A DNA stretch of 64,000 bases from Leadbetterella sp. (GTDB taxonomy: Bacteria; Bacteroidota; Bacteroidia; Cytophagales; Spirosomataceae). The notes below the pieces were generated by a model that was not told the DNA's origin, did not search any database, and saw nothing but the letters and a program-made list of their open reading frames with translations. Positions 26,771-35,044 of this stretch are shown one piece after another. Positions within the stretch are counted from its first letter, which is position 1. Each line of letters opens with the position of its first letter. The translations under genes and the position numbers were made by a program. Location: assembly GCA_019638185.1 (NCBI GenBank), contig JAHBUH010000001.1:186001-250000 (forward strand), given 5' to 3'.

Positions 26771-27260
26771 TCTGATTATACTCCTGGCTTTCGGGATGAG
26801 TTCCTGCGGCGTGTATTCTTTCACCGGCCGGAGCACGCTTTCAGCCGATGTAAAGACCTTTTCCATCCAGAATATTACGCTGTCGGCGCCGTCCAGTTAC
26901 GCTACGCTTTCCCAGGAATTTACTGAGAAACTAAAGGAATATTACCAGCGGAATACCAAGCTCAAACAGGTGGCCCAGAACGGGGACATCCAGATAGAAG
27001 GGTCTATCGTGGATTACCGGACAGACGGTGTGGCTTCATCCGCCAGCGGGGACAAGGCCGCCATGAACCGGCTCACCATTGTGGTGGAAGTGGTTTTTTC
27101 CAATAAGTTTAACGAGGCCGATAACTTTGAAAAGGATTTTTCATTTTACCTGGATTACCCCCAGAACCAGACCCTGACCGAGGCAGAACCCACGCTGGTG
27201 CCTAAGATCCTGGATCAGCTGGTGCTTAATATTTTTGGAGATACCGTGGCCAAATGGTAA
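26757..27260 (+). CDS. lptE: LptE-like LPS-assembly lipoprotein
   Basis: 167 aa from the ATG at 26757; the earlier TTG at 26751 adds two residues and is less likely. MRNLSLIILLAFGMSSCGVYSF carries a lipobox at Cys17 followed by the GVYSFTG stretch typical of Bacteroidota LptE. Further family marks are TFSIQNITL, SQEFTEKLKEYYQRNTKL, IEGSIVDYR and the C-terminal LVPKILDQLVLNIFGDTVAKW-like end. It would plug and assist the LptD translocon that inserts lipopolysaccharide into the outer membrane. Overlaps the activator gene upstream and the small hypothetical gene downstream, so translation is probably coupled. Confidence 0.85.
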   Translation: MRNLSLIILLAFGMSSCGVYSFTGRSTLSADVKTFSIQNITLSAPSSYATLSQEFTEKLKEYYQRNTKLKQVAQNGDIQIEGSIVDYRTDGVASSASGDKAAMNRLTIVVEVVFSNKFNEADNFEKDFSFYLDYPQNQTLTEAEPTLVPKILDQLVLNIFGDTVAKW

Positions 27261-27613
27261 AAGAGCTTAATAAAATATTGGAGAGTGAAGACTTTAGCAG
27301 CGGGGAGGATACCCGCAGCCTGGTCTTTATCTGTGCCAATAACCAGGACTTTGACCTGCCTTTTGCACTGCTGACCCACTACCCCGTTTTTGAAACCTAT
27401 GCCGAATACTGGGAAAAAGGGCACGAGATCATCCGCCGGAATACCGAACTTCTGAACGAGGTATTCCGCCCGGTACCGGAAGAACCGGTGCTTTCTTTCT
27501 CCGTAGAGAAGTTAACCCCGGCGGCCCGCATGAGCCTTCAGAGGAAAGTCATTAAAAAATACCTGAAGCGTCACCCGGTTAAAGAAAAAAACAGCGCATT
27601 TGATGCACCATAA
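27254..27613 (+). CDS. Small hypothetical protein between lptE and secG
   Basis: 119 aa, cytoplasmic by composition: no signal peptide or membrane segment, acidic N-terminal half, basic C-terminal tail (LQRKVIKKYLKRHPVKEK). Starts 7 bases inside lptE, so it is translationally coupled. I do not recognise a domain. Its fixed place between lptE and secG would fit a conserved helper of envelope or export functions, but this is only an inference from position. Confidence 0.75.
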   Translation: MVKELNKILESEDFSSGEDTRSLVFICANNQDFDLPFALLTHYPVFETYAEYWEKGHEIIRRNTELLNEVFRPVPEEPVLSFSVEKLTPAARMSLQRKVIKKYLKRHPVKEKNSAFDAP

Positions 27614-27624
27614 TTTAAAATCAT

Positions 27625-27632
27625 TATCTTTG
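27625..27632 (+). promoter_or_regulatory. Candidate -7 element of secG (TATCTTTG)
   Basis: TAnnTTTG match 22 bases before the secG ATG, suggesting secG can be transcribed on its own. Confidence 0.5.
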
Positions 27633-27654
27633 CGGCTCGAAATTTAGAATTTAT

Positions 27655-27999
27655 ATGATTACTACGATTATTGTATTGTTAATTATAGCGGCGATCCTCC
27701 TGACTATTGTGGTTTTGATCCAGAATCCGAAAGGCGGCGGACTGTCCGCAGAATTTGGCGGAAGTGGTGGCGCACAGATGTTTGGTGTTCAGAAAACAGG
27801 TGATATCGTGGAGCGGCTGACCTGGGGATTCTTTACGTTTATCCTGGTAGGTTCACTGGCCACATTGATCTTTATCAAGTCGGCGGGCACCCAGCAGGCC
27901 ACTGACAGCGATGTGAACGTAGAGAAAGCTTCTACCACCACCACGGTTCCTACTTTACCTGCAGCACCGGCTCCGGCCGCAGGTGACACCACCAAATAA
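27655..27999 (+). CDS. secG: Preprotein translocase subunit SecG
   Basis: 114 aa. Two membrane segments, one at the N-terminus (IVLLIIAAILLTIVVLIQNP) and one around residues 58-76 (FFTFILVGSLATLIFI), flank the conserved cytoplasmic loop QNPKGGGLSAEFGGSGGAQMFG, which is diagnostic of SecG. The low-complexity Thr/Pro/Ala tail after residue 85 is common in Bacteroidota forms. It joins SecY and SecE in the inner-membrane translocon. A terminator follows directly. Confidence 0.94.
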   Translation: MITTIIVLLIIAAILLTIVVLIQNPKGGGLSAEFGGSGGAQMFGVQKTGDIVERLTWGFFTFILVGSLATLIFIKSAGTQQATDSDVNVEKASTTTTVPTLPAAPAPAAGDTTK

Positions 28000-28027
28000 G
28001 CCGTAGAAAAGGCATTTTTTCAGAGAA

Positions 28028-28054
28028 AGATACCCGTTTGGGGTATCTTTTTTT
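28028..28054 (+). terminator. Rho-independent terminator after secG
   Basis: AGATACCC and GGGTATCT form an 8-bp stem with a 5-base loop and run into seven T's. Confidence 0.85.
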
Positions 28055-28058
28055 GTTT

Positions 28059-28066
28059 TAACTTTG
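28059..28066 (+). promoter_or_regulatory. Candidate -7 element of the PolX-like gene (TAACTTTG)
   Basis: Lies 6 bases before the ATG at 28073; transcription from it would give a near-leaderless mRNA. Confidence 0.45.
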
Positions 28067-28072
28067 TGTCTT

Positions 28073-29758
28073 ATGGAAAATCAACTGACCAATTCGGATA
28101 TAGCCGATATTCTTCAGCTGGACGGCAAGCTGCTGGACCTGCACGATGTGGATCCGGTGCGGGCCAAAGCCTACGTAGACTCCGTTTTTACCCTGGAAAG
28201 GCTGGATGCGCAGATCGCCGGCATGACACCCGTGCAGATCGGGCAGATCCGGGTGTATGGAAAGATCATTCAGAAGGCCGTCCTGGAGATCCTGGAAACG
28301 GGCACTCTCCGGGAGCTGGATGAGCTGACCGGGCAGACGCCGGCCGGCCTTTTCGAGATCATGCAGGTGAAAGGCCTGGGGATCAAGAAGGTCAAAGCCC
28401 TGTGGAAAGACCTGCAGATCGATACCCTGGAAGGCCTGAAAGAGGCCTGCGAAAAGGGGATCATTGCCCAATTAAAAGGATTTGGCGTAAAAACCCAGGA
28501 GTCTATCCTGGAGTCCATTGCCTTCCTGGAAAGCCTCAAAGGGAAATTCCGCCTGGATGAGGCCCTGCTCCTGTCTGCTGAGATACTGGAAGAGATCCGC
28601 AAGGTTTACCCCGAAGCTTACCTCAGCGGTGAAGCCCAGCGGTACGAAAACATCGTGGCCGAACTGAGCTTCCTGGTGGTAAAAGACGGTTTCGGCGGCG
28701 TAAAGCTGCCTGAAGACCGCTTTCACCAGAACCTGAAGGAGTCATCTCCGGGTACCTGGCGGGGGCACTACCTTGATTTTGAGATCCCCGTACTCATTGA
28801 GAAATCTTCCACCCGTGATTTTGTGGCCAAAAGCATCATTAAAAGCGCTGCCGAAGCCCACCTGGTACAAACCAATGAAAACGGGGAAACTTTCCTCAGT
28901 TTCCTGGGCAAAGGCGGCTTTGAGTCGGAACAGCAGGCTTATGAGCAGTTCGGCTTTCCGTACATCATCCCGGAAATGCGAAACGGCCGGGAGGAATTTA
29001 CGAAGCCCGTGGCGCCTGAAAGCATCATAGAATGGGAAAAAATCCGGGGTACGGTGCATAACCATTCCACCTATTCCGACGGCAAGAATACCCTTACTGA
29101 AATGGCTGAGGCCTGCCGCCGTCTGGGCTGGGAGTACTTCGGCATAGCCGATCACAGCCAGACGGCCGCTTATGCCCGCGGCATGTGGCCGGAGACCGTG
29201 CATCGGCAGCACCGCGAGATAGACGAGCTGAACGCCGGCTTTAAGGGCGAATTCCGTATCCTGAAAGGAGTGGAGTCTGATATTCTTCCTGACGGCAGCC
29301 TGGATTATGACACGGCAGTGCTGAAAACCTTTGATTATATAGTGGCCTCGGTGCATTCCGTACTAAGCATGGACATCGAAAAAGCCACCTATCGCCTGAT
29401 CAAAGCCATTGAAAACCCGTACACCAGCATCCTGGGCCACCCCACCGGGCGCCTGTTGCTGCGCCGCACGGGCTACCCTATAGATCATCGCAGGGTCATT
29501 GACGCCTGCGCGGCTAACGGCGTGGTGATGGAATTAAATGCCAATCCCTACCGCCTGGATATGGACTGGACCTGGATAAGCTACTGCCTGGAAAAGGGTG
29601 TCATGATCAGCATTAACCCGGATGCCCACAGTACAGAGGGCCTGCTGGACATAAAATACGGGGTGATGATCGCCCGTAAAGCGGGTCTTCCGGCCGATAT
29701 GACCCTGAATGCGCTGCCCCTGGACCAGGTCATGAAAAAACTGAAAAAAGGGGGCTGA
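28073..29758 (+). CDS. PolX-like protein with intact PHP domain and degenerate polymerase domain
   Basis: 561 aa from the ATG at 28073. The N-terminal half has helix-hairpin-helix elements of DNA polymerase X (FEIMQVKGLGIKKVKALW, AQLKGFGVKTQESILESI). At the palm, family X enzymes have GS-x-RR...GD-x-D-x-L; here the aligned stretch reads SGEAQRYENIVAELSFLV, so the two catalytic aspartates of that motif are missing. The C-terminal PHP domain keeps its metal motifs (VHNHSTYSDGKNTLTEMA, IADHSQTAAYARG, GVESDILPDG, ILGHPTGRLL, NPDAHSTEG), implying a 3'-5' exonuclease or AP-site nuclease for DNA repair. It probably no longer polymerises. Confidence 0.87.
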   Translation: MENQLTNSDIADILQLDGKLLDLHDVDPVRAKAYVDSVFTLERLDAQIAGMTPVQIGQIRVYGKIIQKAVLEILETGTLRELDELTGQTPAGLFEIMQVKGLGIKKVKALWKDLQIDTLEGLKEACEKGIIAQLKGFGVKTQESILESIAFLESLKGKFRLDEALLLSAEILEEIRKVYPEAYLSGEAQRYENIVAELSFLVVKDGFGGVKLPEDRFHQNLKESSPGTWRGHYLDFEIPVLIEKSSTRDFVAKSIIKSAAEAHLVQTNENGETFLSFLGKGGFESEQQAYEQFGFPYIIPEMRNGREEFTKPVAPESIIEWEKIRGTVHNHSTYSDGKNTLTEMAEACRRLGWEYFGIADHSQTAAYARGMWPETVHRQHREIDELNAGFKGEFRILKGVESDILPDGSLDYDTAVLKTFDYIVASVHSVLSMDIEKATYRLIKAIENPYTSILGHPTGRLLLRRTGYPIDHRRVIDACAANGVVMELNANPYRLDMDWTWISYCLEKGVMISINPDAHSTEGLLDIKYGVMIARKAGLPADMTLNALPLDQVMKKLKKGG

Positions 29759-29785
29759 AAAGTCCCTGGAAAAGGGCAGGACGGG

Positions 29786-30298
29786 TCATCCCGCCTGGCT
29801 TTTCCATACAGGCAGCAGGGCATCCAGCTGCTCGAAATCAGTAGTAATCCCTTCTCTAAAGCCCGTTTCCAGGGTTTTTTCCAGGTCGGCCAGGTCATCA
29901 AAAATCAGGATCATATCCACCTGCGCCTTATCCCCTTTAGGCCGGAAGTGGTTTTCCATGATATTCTCGGGAAGTTCCGCGTTCATCACCCCGTTTTCAT
30001 CGCAGAAGCCGTCTCTCTGGGTAAATAATTTCTCTTTTTCAATGGTGATGTAATGGGCTTTGCTCCAGTGTCTTTCGCCCTGCGGGCCTACCATGGCGTA
30101 AAGCCACGATCCCCCTTCCCGGAAATCCATGGTTTTGGTTTCGGCCCGCCAGGGTTCAGGCCCCCACCACTGATCCAGCAGCTCGGCGGTGGTCCATGCC
30201 TTCCACACCAGTTCCAGGCCGGCATCAAATTCACGTTGGATATGAATGGTATTATTTTCCTTATTCACGGAAAAATCGAATAGCAGGTTACTGTTCAT
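29786..30298 (-). CDS. SRPBCC (AHSA1-type) protein
   Basis: 170 aa. The START/Bet v1-like AHSA1 fold is shown by REFDAGLELVWKAWTTAEL near the N-terminus, QWWGPEPWRAETKTMDFREG, and a C-terminal amphipathic helix (LEKTLETGFREGITTDFEQL). Such proteins bind hydrophobic ligands in a large cavity; bacterial members often sit beside ArsR or MarR regulators. No such regulator is next to it here, but a 40-base palindrome overlaps its likely promoter. Convergent with the PolX-like gene, 27 bases apart. Confidence 0.87.
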   Translation of the reverse strand: MNSNLLFDFSVNKENNTIHIQREFDAGLELVWKAWTTAELLDQWWGPEPWRAETKTMDFREGGSWLYAMVGPQGERHWSKAHYITIEKEKLFTQRDGFCDENGVMNAELPENIMENHFRPKGDKAQVDMILIFDDLADLEKTLETGFREGITTDFEQLDALLPVWKSQAG

Positions 30299-30344
30299 GA
30301 TTTTGTTTTTTATCGTTGAAAATTAATTACCGGGTTTTATTAAG

Positions 30345-30384
30345 AAACCAATCAGTTGCAAATATATATGCAACTTTTTGGTTT
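30345..30384. promoter_or_regulatory. 40-base palindromic operator over the SRPBCC promoter
   Basis: Two 16-base half-sites (30345-30360 and 30369-30384), AAACCAA-tca-GTTGCA and its mirror TGCAAC-ttt-TTGGTTT, flank an 8-base A+T core. The minus-strand -7 element TATATTTG (30359-30366) is inside it, 61 bases before the start codon. The arrangement fits a repressor site, for example of an ArsR-like dimer, but the repressor is not in this window. Confidence 0.6.
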
Positions 30385-30483
30385 CAAAAGTTTTTTGTAA
30401 TTTTTTTACACGAATTACATCGGGCTGATGTCAATTTCCAGGAAAGCGCCGGGTTATGAATTCATCTTCCCGGGATGGAGGTC

Positions 30484-32085
30484 TTAAAAAAGAATTTGAA
30501 TCCCGTTCTCAAATGTCCGGATTGCTGTTCCCATGTGTTCCAGGTTTTTCAAAGTTTCGGCCTGTATCCTGACACCCTTCGTTTTTATGATTTCAGAGAA
30601 CTCCGCAAACTTTCTTGATGTGTTTTCAAGTTCTCCCCTGGTCATATATAAACGGATATCGGGCACGGAAGTACTCTTTTCCGTTTTCATTTTTTTTATG
30701 ATGTAATTATTATGGTAAGAAATAGAGGGGCTTCCGGCAACCAGATTTTTAAAGACAGGAGTGCCGGTCATTTGCCGATGTAAAGTATATAAGACGAAAT
30801 ATCCTCCCAATGAATGCCCCATAAGGGTTCTGGAGCTGGTGTCTGTCCTGTAATTCCGATCCATGTATTTCACTACCTCTGATGTAATAAAATGGTAGAA
30901 CTTATCACCGCAGCCACTCACGCCGAAGCCGGCCAGGGCTGGTGCTGCCGGGAAGGTATAATCCCGGTTACGCAGAGAATCCATTATATAGGCATTTTCA
31001 TAGCCTATTCCTACAATAATAGGTTCTGTAGAAATCTTCCTCTTTTTAGCAAGCTGTTCTGAAGAAGCGGCCACCGGGTCGAAATAAACGTTGCCATCCA
31101 GCAGGTAAACCACCGGCCACCGCTGTTTTTTATTCTTTTCGTAATTTTTGGGGATCTTCACGAAAAAACTAAACGGCTCTTCTGAATAAGAAGACTTTAA
31201 CGTGAATGCAGGGAGGGACTCTTCATCATCTGTATCTTCCGTAGCATTCTTATGCGTCACTACCGTAGCATGGAGGCAGTAATGGTGAGGGGGCCTGGTC
31301 CATTGACCCAGGCTCGTTTTTCTGAAAAAGCTTTTCGATGCTCCTCCGAGTTTCACTTCGTAAATGATCTGTTCTGCATCATCAGGAATAAACTCAATAG
31401 CCGCCAGAACGTCTCCTTTAAGCAGGATATCAAAATCCGACAAATCAAATTTTAACCAGCCTTCCCGAACGGGATGTCTTTGTATTATTTTTTTCTCTAT
31501 TAGTCTTTCCCGGGGCGTATTCTCCTCGTGATCATACCTGTAAAAATTGATCCTGAAATTGGCGCTATCGGGCCTTGAAGAATGAATATAAAGATTCAGG
31601 GAGGTGATCTGAACGGGCGTATTTCCGAGGCTGATCACCTGCCCGATTTCAAAACTATCGTCTTTTTTAAATATGCCATCGGTAAAATGGATAAGGCCTC
31701 TTTTTTTAATTCCATATTTCTTTTCCGTAAGTTTTTCTCCCCTGATGACGATTTCTTTTAACGAAGCGGTTTTCTCCTGTAACCGGATAGATACTTCATC
31801 CGTTACACTCAGGTCTTTAACCGCCATGCTTAATTCGTGGTAGCCCACGATGGAGAATGTCAGGCTGTCGTTTTGAAATCCGGCTGGAATGGAAATTAAA
31901 AATGAGCCGTCTTCTTTTGACATAGTTCCGATATTTTTGCCCTTAATGCCAATATTGACATAAGCTAAAGGAGCCTGGTTCTCATCGGAGACCTTACCGG
32001 TGATTTGCTTTTGAGAGAAACTGCAGTGGCTGACCTGGACAAGCAGAATAATTATTGCTATCGAAAAAGAATTTGAAATAGTCAT
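30484..32085 (-). CDS. CarboxypepD_reg-like domain fused to a secreted alpha/beta-hydrolase esterase
   Basis: 533 aa. Signal peptide (SIAIIILLVQVSHCSFS), then a CarboxypepD_reg-like beta-sandwich (about 27-105: ITGKVSDENQAPLAYVNIGI, DGSFLISIPAGF) as found at the N-terminus of TonB-dependent receptors. Residues about 110-270 resemble a second beta-rich module. From about 285 a putative-esterase (PF00756) domain follows: WPVVYLLDGNVYFD, PIIVGIGYENA, the nucleophile GHSLGGYFVLYTL, YMTRGELENT and a final histidine in LEHMGT. Substrate unknown; siderophore or acyl ester hydrolysis are options. Monocistronic, divergent from glutamine synthetase. Confidence 0.82.
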   Translation of the reverse strand: MTISNSFSIAIIILLVQVSHCSFSQKQITGKVSDENQAPLAYVNIGIKGKNIGTMSKEDGSFLISIPAGFQNDSLTFSIVGYHELSMAVKDLSVTDEVSIRLQEKTASLKEIVIRGEKLTEKKYGIKKRGLIHFTDGIFKKDDSFEIGQVISLGNTPVQITSLNLYIHSSRPDSANFRINFYRYDHEENTPRERLIEKKIIQRHPVREGWLKFDLSDFDILLKGDVLAAIEFIPDDAEQIIYEVKLGGASKSFFRKTSLGQWTRPPHHYCLHATVVTHKNATEDTDDEESLPAFTLKSSYSEEPFSFFVKIPKNYEKNKKQRWPVVYLLDGNVYFDPVAASSEQLAKKRKISTEPIIVGIGYENAYIMDSLRNRDYTFPAAPALAGFGVSGCGDKFYHFITSEVVKYMDRNYRTDTSSRTLMGHSLGGYFVLYTLHRQMTGTPVFKNLVAGSPSISYHNNYIIKKMKTEKSTSVPDIRLYMTRGELENTSRKFAEFSEIIKTKGVRIQAETLKNLEHMGTAIRTFENGIQILF

Positions 32086-32508
32086 AGGTATTATTTGCGG
32101 AAGAACGATTTATGGCCCCTGATTATTGACTCTCCGGTACTTTTTCCTATTACCTCATGGCGCTGTCAGCTGCGGTATAAGCGCCCCGGCACAGCCTATT
32201 TTTATGCCCGGATATATGCCTTGATGGAATATTTCTAAAATTTCTTTAAATAGTAATATTTCAGAATATAATATCGATTTAATTACATAGTCAATATAAT
32301 CTTTCGGTTTTATAGTGTTTTGTGGTATTTCGTGTTGTTTCAGAATTTTATAAAGCATTGTTTCTTTAATATTCAAATAATAAATTGTATTATATAAATA
32401 AGTTTAAATAAAAGTTTGACTTTTTGTGATAAGAACGAATAAAATTTTGATGCAGGGATTAAGTTTGCAATATAATTTTAACAAACAGCACCAATATTCG
32501 GATACATT
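32086..32508. other. A+T-rich divergent intergenic region
   Basis: 423 bases between the esterase fusion and glutamine synthetase. A minus-strand frame of 73 codons (32155-32376), beginning MNIKETMLYKILKQHEI, is open but has no recognised domain and shifts in composition part-way, so it may be chance or a gene remnant. The A+T-rich part from 32380 to 32508 likely carries the glutamine synthetase promoter; I see no exact TAnnTTTG match or NtcA/GlnR-like site. Confidence 0.4.
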
Positions 32509-33531
32509 ATGGCAAAATCAAAATTGGAGTACATCTGGCTGGATGGATACAAGCCTACTCAAAGTTTAAGAAGTAAGACGAAGATCGAAAACAACTTTTC
32601 CGGTAAGCTGGAAGATTGTGAAATGTGGTCATTTGACGGGTCTTCTACCGAGCAGGCACCGGGAGGTTCTTCTGACTGTATACTGAAGCCTGTGTTTATT
32701 TGTAAAGATCCTCAGCGCCGCGATGGCTACCTGGTCATGTGTGAGGTACTGGGAAGTGACGGTACCGCCCATGAATCAAACGGCCGGGCCACTATTGATG
32801 ATGATGATAATGATTTCTGGTTTGGTTTTGAGCAGGAATATTTCCTGTGGGATAACGAGACCAATGCCCCGGTAGGATTCCCGAAAGGCGGATACCCGCG
32901 TCCGCAGGGCCCTTACTACTGTTCCGTAGGTTCTAAAAACGCCTACAGAAGGGATATTGTGGAAGAACACCTGGATGCTTGTATTGACGCCGGGCTGAAT
33001 ATTGAAGGGATAAATGCGGAAGTAGCCGCCGGACAGTGGGAGTTCCAGATTTTTGCTAAAGGAGCCAAAGAAGCCGGAGACCAGGTTTGGGTAGCCCGCT
33101 ACCTGCTGGAAAGGATCGGTGAAAAATATGATATTTCCATTAACTGGCACTGTAAGCCACTGGGCGAGCTGGACTGGAACGGTTCCGGTATGCACGCCAA
33201 CTTCTCTAACCAGGTATTAAGAACCTGTGGCGATAAAGCCACCTATGAAAAAATATGTGAATCGTTCCGGCCTTTTGTAAAAGAGCATATAGAGGTATAC
33301 GGCGCAGATAACCACCTGAGACTGACCGGAAAGCACGAAACCGCTTCCCTGGATTCCTTCTCTTACGGCGTATCTGACCGCGGAGCCTCTATCCGGATCC
33401 CGATTGCCACGGTAGAACGCGGATGGAAAGGCTGGCTGGAAGACCGGCGCCCGAATTCTGCGGCTGATCCTTACAAAGTAGCAGCAAGGATCATCAAGAC
33501 CGTCAAAAGTGTAAATGTTGAAGTATATTGA
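32509..33531 (+). CDS. Glutamine synthetase, type II (eukaryote-like)
   Basis: 340 aa, much shorter than GSI (about 470) or GSIII (about 720). The beta-grasp domain begins LEYIWLDGYKPTQSLRSKT, and WSFDGSSTEQAPGGSSDCIL, FGFEQEYFLWD, GPYYCSVGSKNAYRRDIVEEH, NAEVAAGQWEFQIF and GSGMHANFSN are all GSII signatures, including metal- and ammonia-binding acids. It makes glutamine from glutamate, ammonia and ATP in the cytoplasm. The ammonium transporter and a porin are encoded 1.5 kb away on the opposite strand, so this is a nitrogen-assimilation locus. No PII gene is present. It ends in a strong terminator. Confidence 0.94.
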   Translation: MAKSKLEYIWLDGYKPTQSLRSKTKIENNFSGKLEDCEMWSFDGSSTEQAPGGSSDCILKPVFICKDPQRRDGYLVMCEVLGSDGTAHESNGRATIDDDDNDFWFGFEQEYFLWDNETNAPVGFPKGGYPRPQGPYYCSVGSKNAYRRDIVEEHLDACIDAGLNIEGINAEVAAGQWEFQIFAKGAKEAGDQVWVARYLLERIGEKYDISINWHCKPLGELDWNGSGMHANFSNQVLRTCGDKATYEKICESFRPFVKEHIEVYGADNHLRLTGKHETASLDSFSYGVSDRGASIRIPIATVERGWKGWLEDRRPNSAADPYKVAARIIKTVKSVNVEVY

Positions 33532-33549
33532 GACTAGCCCTGTAAAATG

Positions 33550-33580
33550 CCCCGATGCCTTGCGTCGGGGTTATTTTTTT
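33550..33580 (+). terminator. Rho-independent terminator of glutamine synthetase
   Basis: CCCCGA (33550-33555) pairs with TCGGGG (33565-33570) around a 9-base loop, followed by TTATTTTTTT. Confidence 0.85.
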
Positions 33581-33592
33581 TAGCTAACTTTG
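33560..33592 (+). promoter_or_regulatory. mtaB promoter (TTG-N22-TAACTTTG)
   Basis: TTG at 33560-33562 lies in the loop of the preceding terminator; TAACTTTG at 33585-33592 is 16 bases before the mtaB ATG. Confidence 0.5.
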
Positions 33593-33608
33593 CATAATTT
33601 TCTTGATT

Positions 33609-34943
33609 ATGAAGAGCGTAGCGTTTTATACATTGGGCTGTAAACTTAATTTTTCAGAGACGTCCACCATCTCCAGGACCTTTGAAGAAAAAGGGTTTAA
33701 AAAAGTGGGGTTCCAGGAAACCCCCGATATATTTATCATCAATACCTGCTCGGTAACTGAAAACGCCGATAAGAAGTGTAAGAAGATCGTTAAGGAGGCT
33801 CAGAAGATCAATCCGAACGGTTTTGTGGCCATCATAGGCTGCTACGCCCAGCTTAAACCCAAAGAAATTGCGGAAATAGAAGGGGTGGACGCCGTTTTAG
33901 GCGCTTCTGAAAAATTCCGGTTGCACGAACTCCTCCCTACTTTCGAGAAGGCTGCTGACTTTATCCCGGCGGAACAGAAGGTGTTTGCCCGCGGCATTGA
34001 AGAAGCCATAGAATATCATACCTCGTATTCACTGCATGACCGTACCCGCACTTTCCTGAAGGTGCAGGACGGCTGTGATTACCCCTGCTCTTATTGTACC
34101 ATTCCCATGGCCCGCGGTGGGAGCCGTTCGGATACCCTAGAAAACGTGGTGAAAGCCGCCCGGGAAATCGCGGCTAACGGCGTAAAAGAAGTGGTGCTGA
34201 CGGGGGTGAACATCGGTGATTTCGGCATCATTAACGGTCAGCGTACCGCCACTTTTGCTGACCTGGTGAGGGCCCTGGACGAAGTGGAAGGAATAGAACG
34301 TTTCCGGATATCCAGCATTGAGCCTAACCTGCTCACTAACGAGATCATTGAGTTTGTAGCGGCTTCCAAACGCTTTGTGCCGCATTTTCATATTCCCCTG
34401 CAGTCCGGTTCCAATAAGGTGCTGGGCCTCATGCGCCGCCGCTACCGCCGCGAGTTGTACACGGAAAGGGTAGAGGCTATCCGCCGTATCATGCCCGACT
34501 GCTGTATCGGCGTAGACGTGATTGTGGGGCATCCCGGGGAAACCCACGCGGATTTCCTGGATACCTATAACTTTATCAATGAGCTGGACGTGAACTACCT
34601 TCACGTTTTTACCTACTCCGAAAGGGCCAATACCCGGGCGCTGGAGATCCGGCCGGTGGTGCCGGCCAAAGACCGCGCCGAGCGCTCCCGCATGCTGCAT
34701 ATTCTTTCGGACAAGAAAAAAAGGGCCTTTTATGAGCAGCATATGGGCAAGGTATATCCCGTACTTTTTGAAGAGGGTGATAGCGGAGATACCATGAACG
34801 GCTTTACGTCTAACTACATTAAGATCGTGGCTAAATACGATCCCCTGCTGATCAATGACGTGCTGCCGGTGAAACTGAAGTCGCTGAATGCGGAAATGGA
34901 AGTGGAAGTGGAGGAGCCGGAAGAGGTCCTGGTTCATTCCTGA
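33609..34943 (+). CDS. mtaB: tRNA t6A37 methylthiotransferase MtaB
   Basis: 444 aa from the ATG at 33609; a TTG six bases earlier is not needed. UPF0004 domain cysteines occur in LGCKLNFSET, NTCSVTENADKKC and IGCYAQLKP; the radical SAM motif is CDYPCSYCTIP (about residues 157-167), followed by the RGGSRS element. CSVTENADKKCKK and HIPLQSGSNKVLGLMRRRY mark MtaB rather than MiaB or RimO. It converts t6A37 to ms2t6A37 in tRNAs reading ANN codons. Together with miaB at 24.1 kb and tcdA at 1.7 kb this window encodes three enzymes of position-37 tRNA modification, unlinked. Confidence 0.93.
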   Translation: MKSVAFYTLGCKLNFSETSTISRTFEEKGFKKVGFQETPDIFIINTCSVTENADKKCKKIVKEAQKINPNGFVAIIGCYAQLKPKEIAEIEGVDAVLGASEKFRLHELLPTFEKAADFIPAEQKVFARGIEEAIEYHTSYSLHDRTRTFLKVQDGCDYPCSYCTIPMARGGSRSDTLENVVKAAREIAANGVKEVVLTGVNIGDFGIINGQRTATFADLVRALDEVEGIERFRISSIEPNLLTNEIIEFVAASKRFVPHFHIPLQSGSNKVLGLMRRRYRRELYTERVEAIRRIMPDCCIGVDVIVGHPGETHADFLDTYNFINELDVNYLHVFTYSERANTRALEIRPVVPAKDRAERSRMLHILSDKKKRAFYEQHMGKVYPVLFEEGDSGDTMNGFTSNYIKIVAKYDPLLINDVLPVKLKSLNAEMEVEVEEPEEVLVHS

Positions 34944-34972
34944 AACCGTTTTTACCGGCTTATTATAAACAC

Positions 34973-35021
34973 CCCGGCTTCGCCTGACGGGACAACGGGT
35001 GTCCGTTCGGGCGAAGCCGGG
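34973..35021. terminator. GC-rich hairpin between convergent mtaB and amtB
   Basis: CCCGGCTTCGCC (34973-34984) pairs perfectly with GGCGAAGCCGGG (35010-35021); the 25-base loop can form its own small stem. There is a weak T-tract (TGTTTATAAT) on the minus side only, so it best serves amtB. Confidence 0.7.
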
Positions 35022-35044
35022 AATTGCAATACCTGCTTATTTAT

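Noticed and set aside
32155-32376. 73-codon minus-strand frame upstream of glutamine synthetase
   Set aside because: Plausible N-terminus but composition changes half-way and no family is recognised; mentioned in the intergenic entry only.
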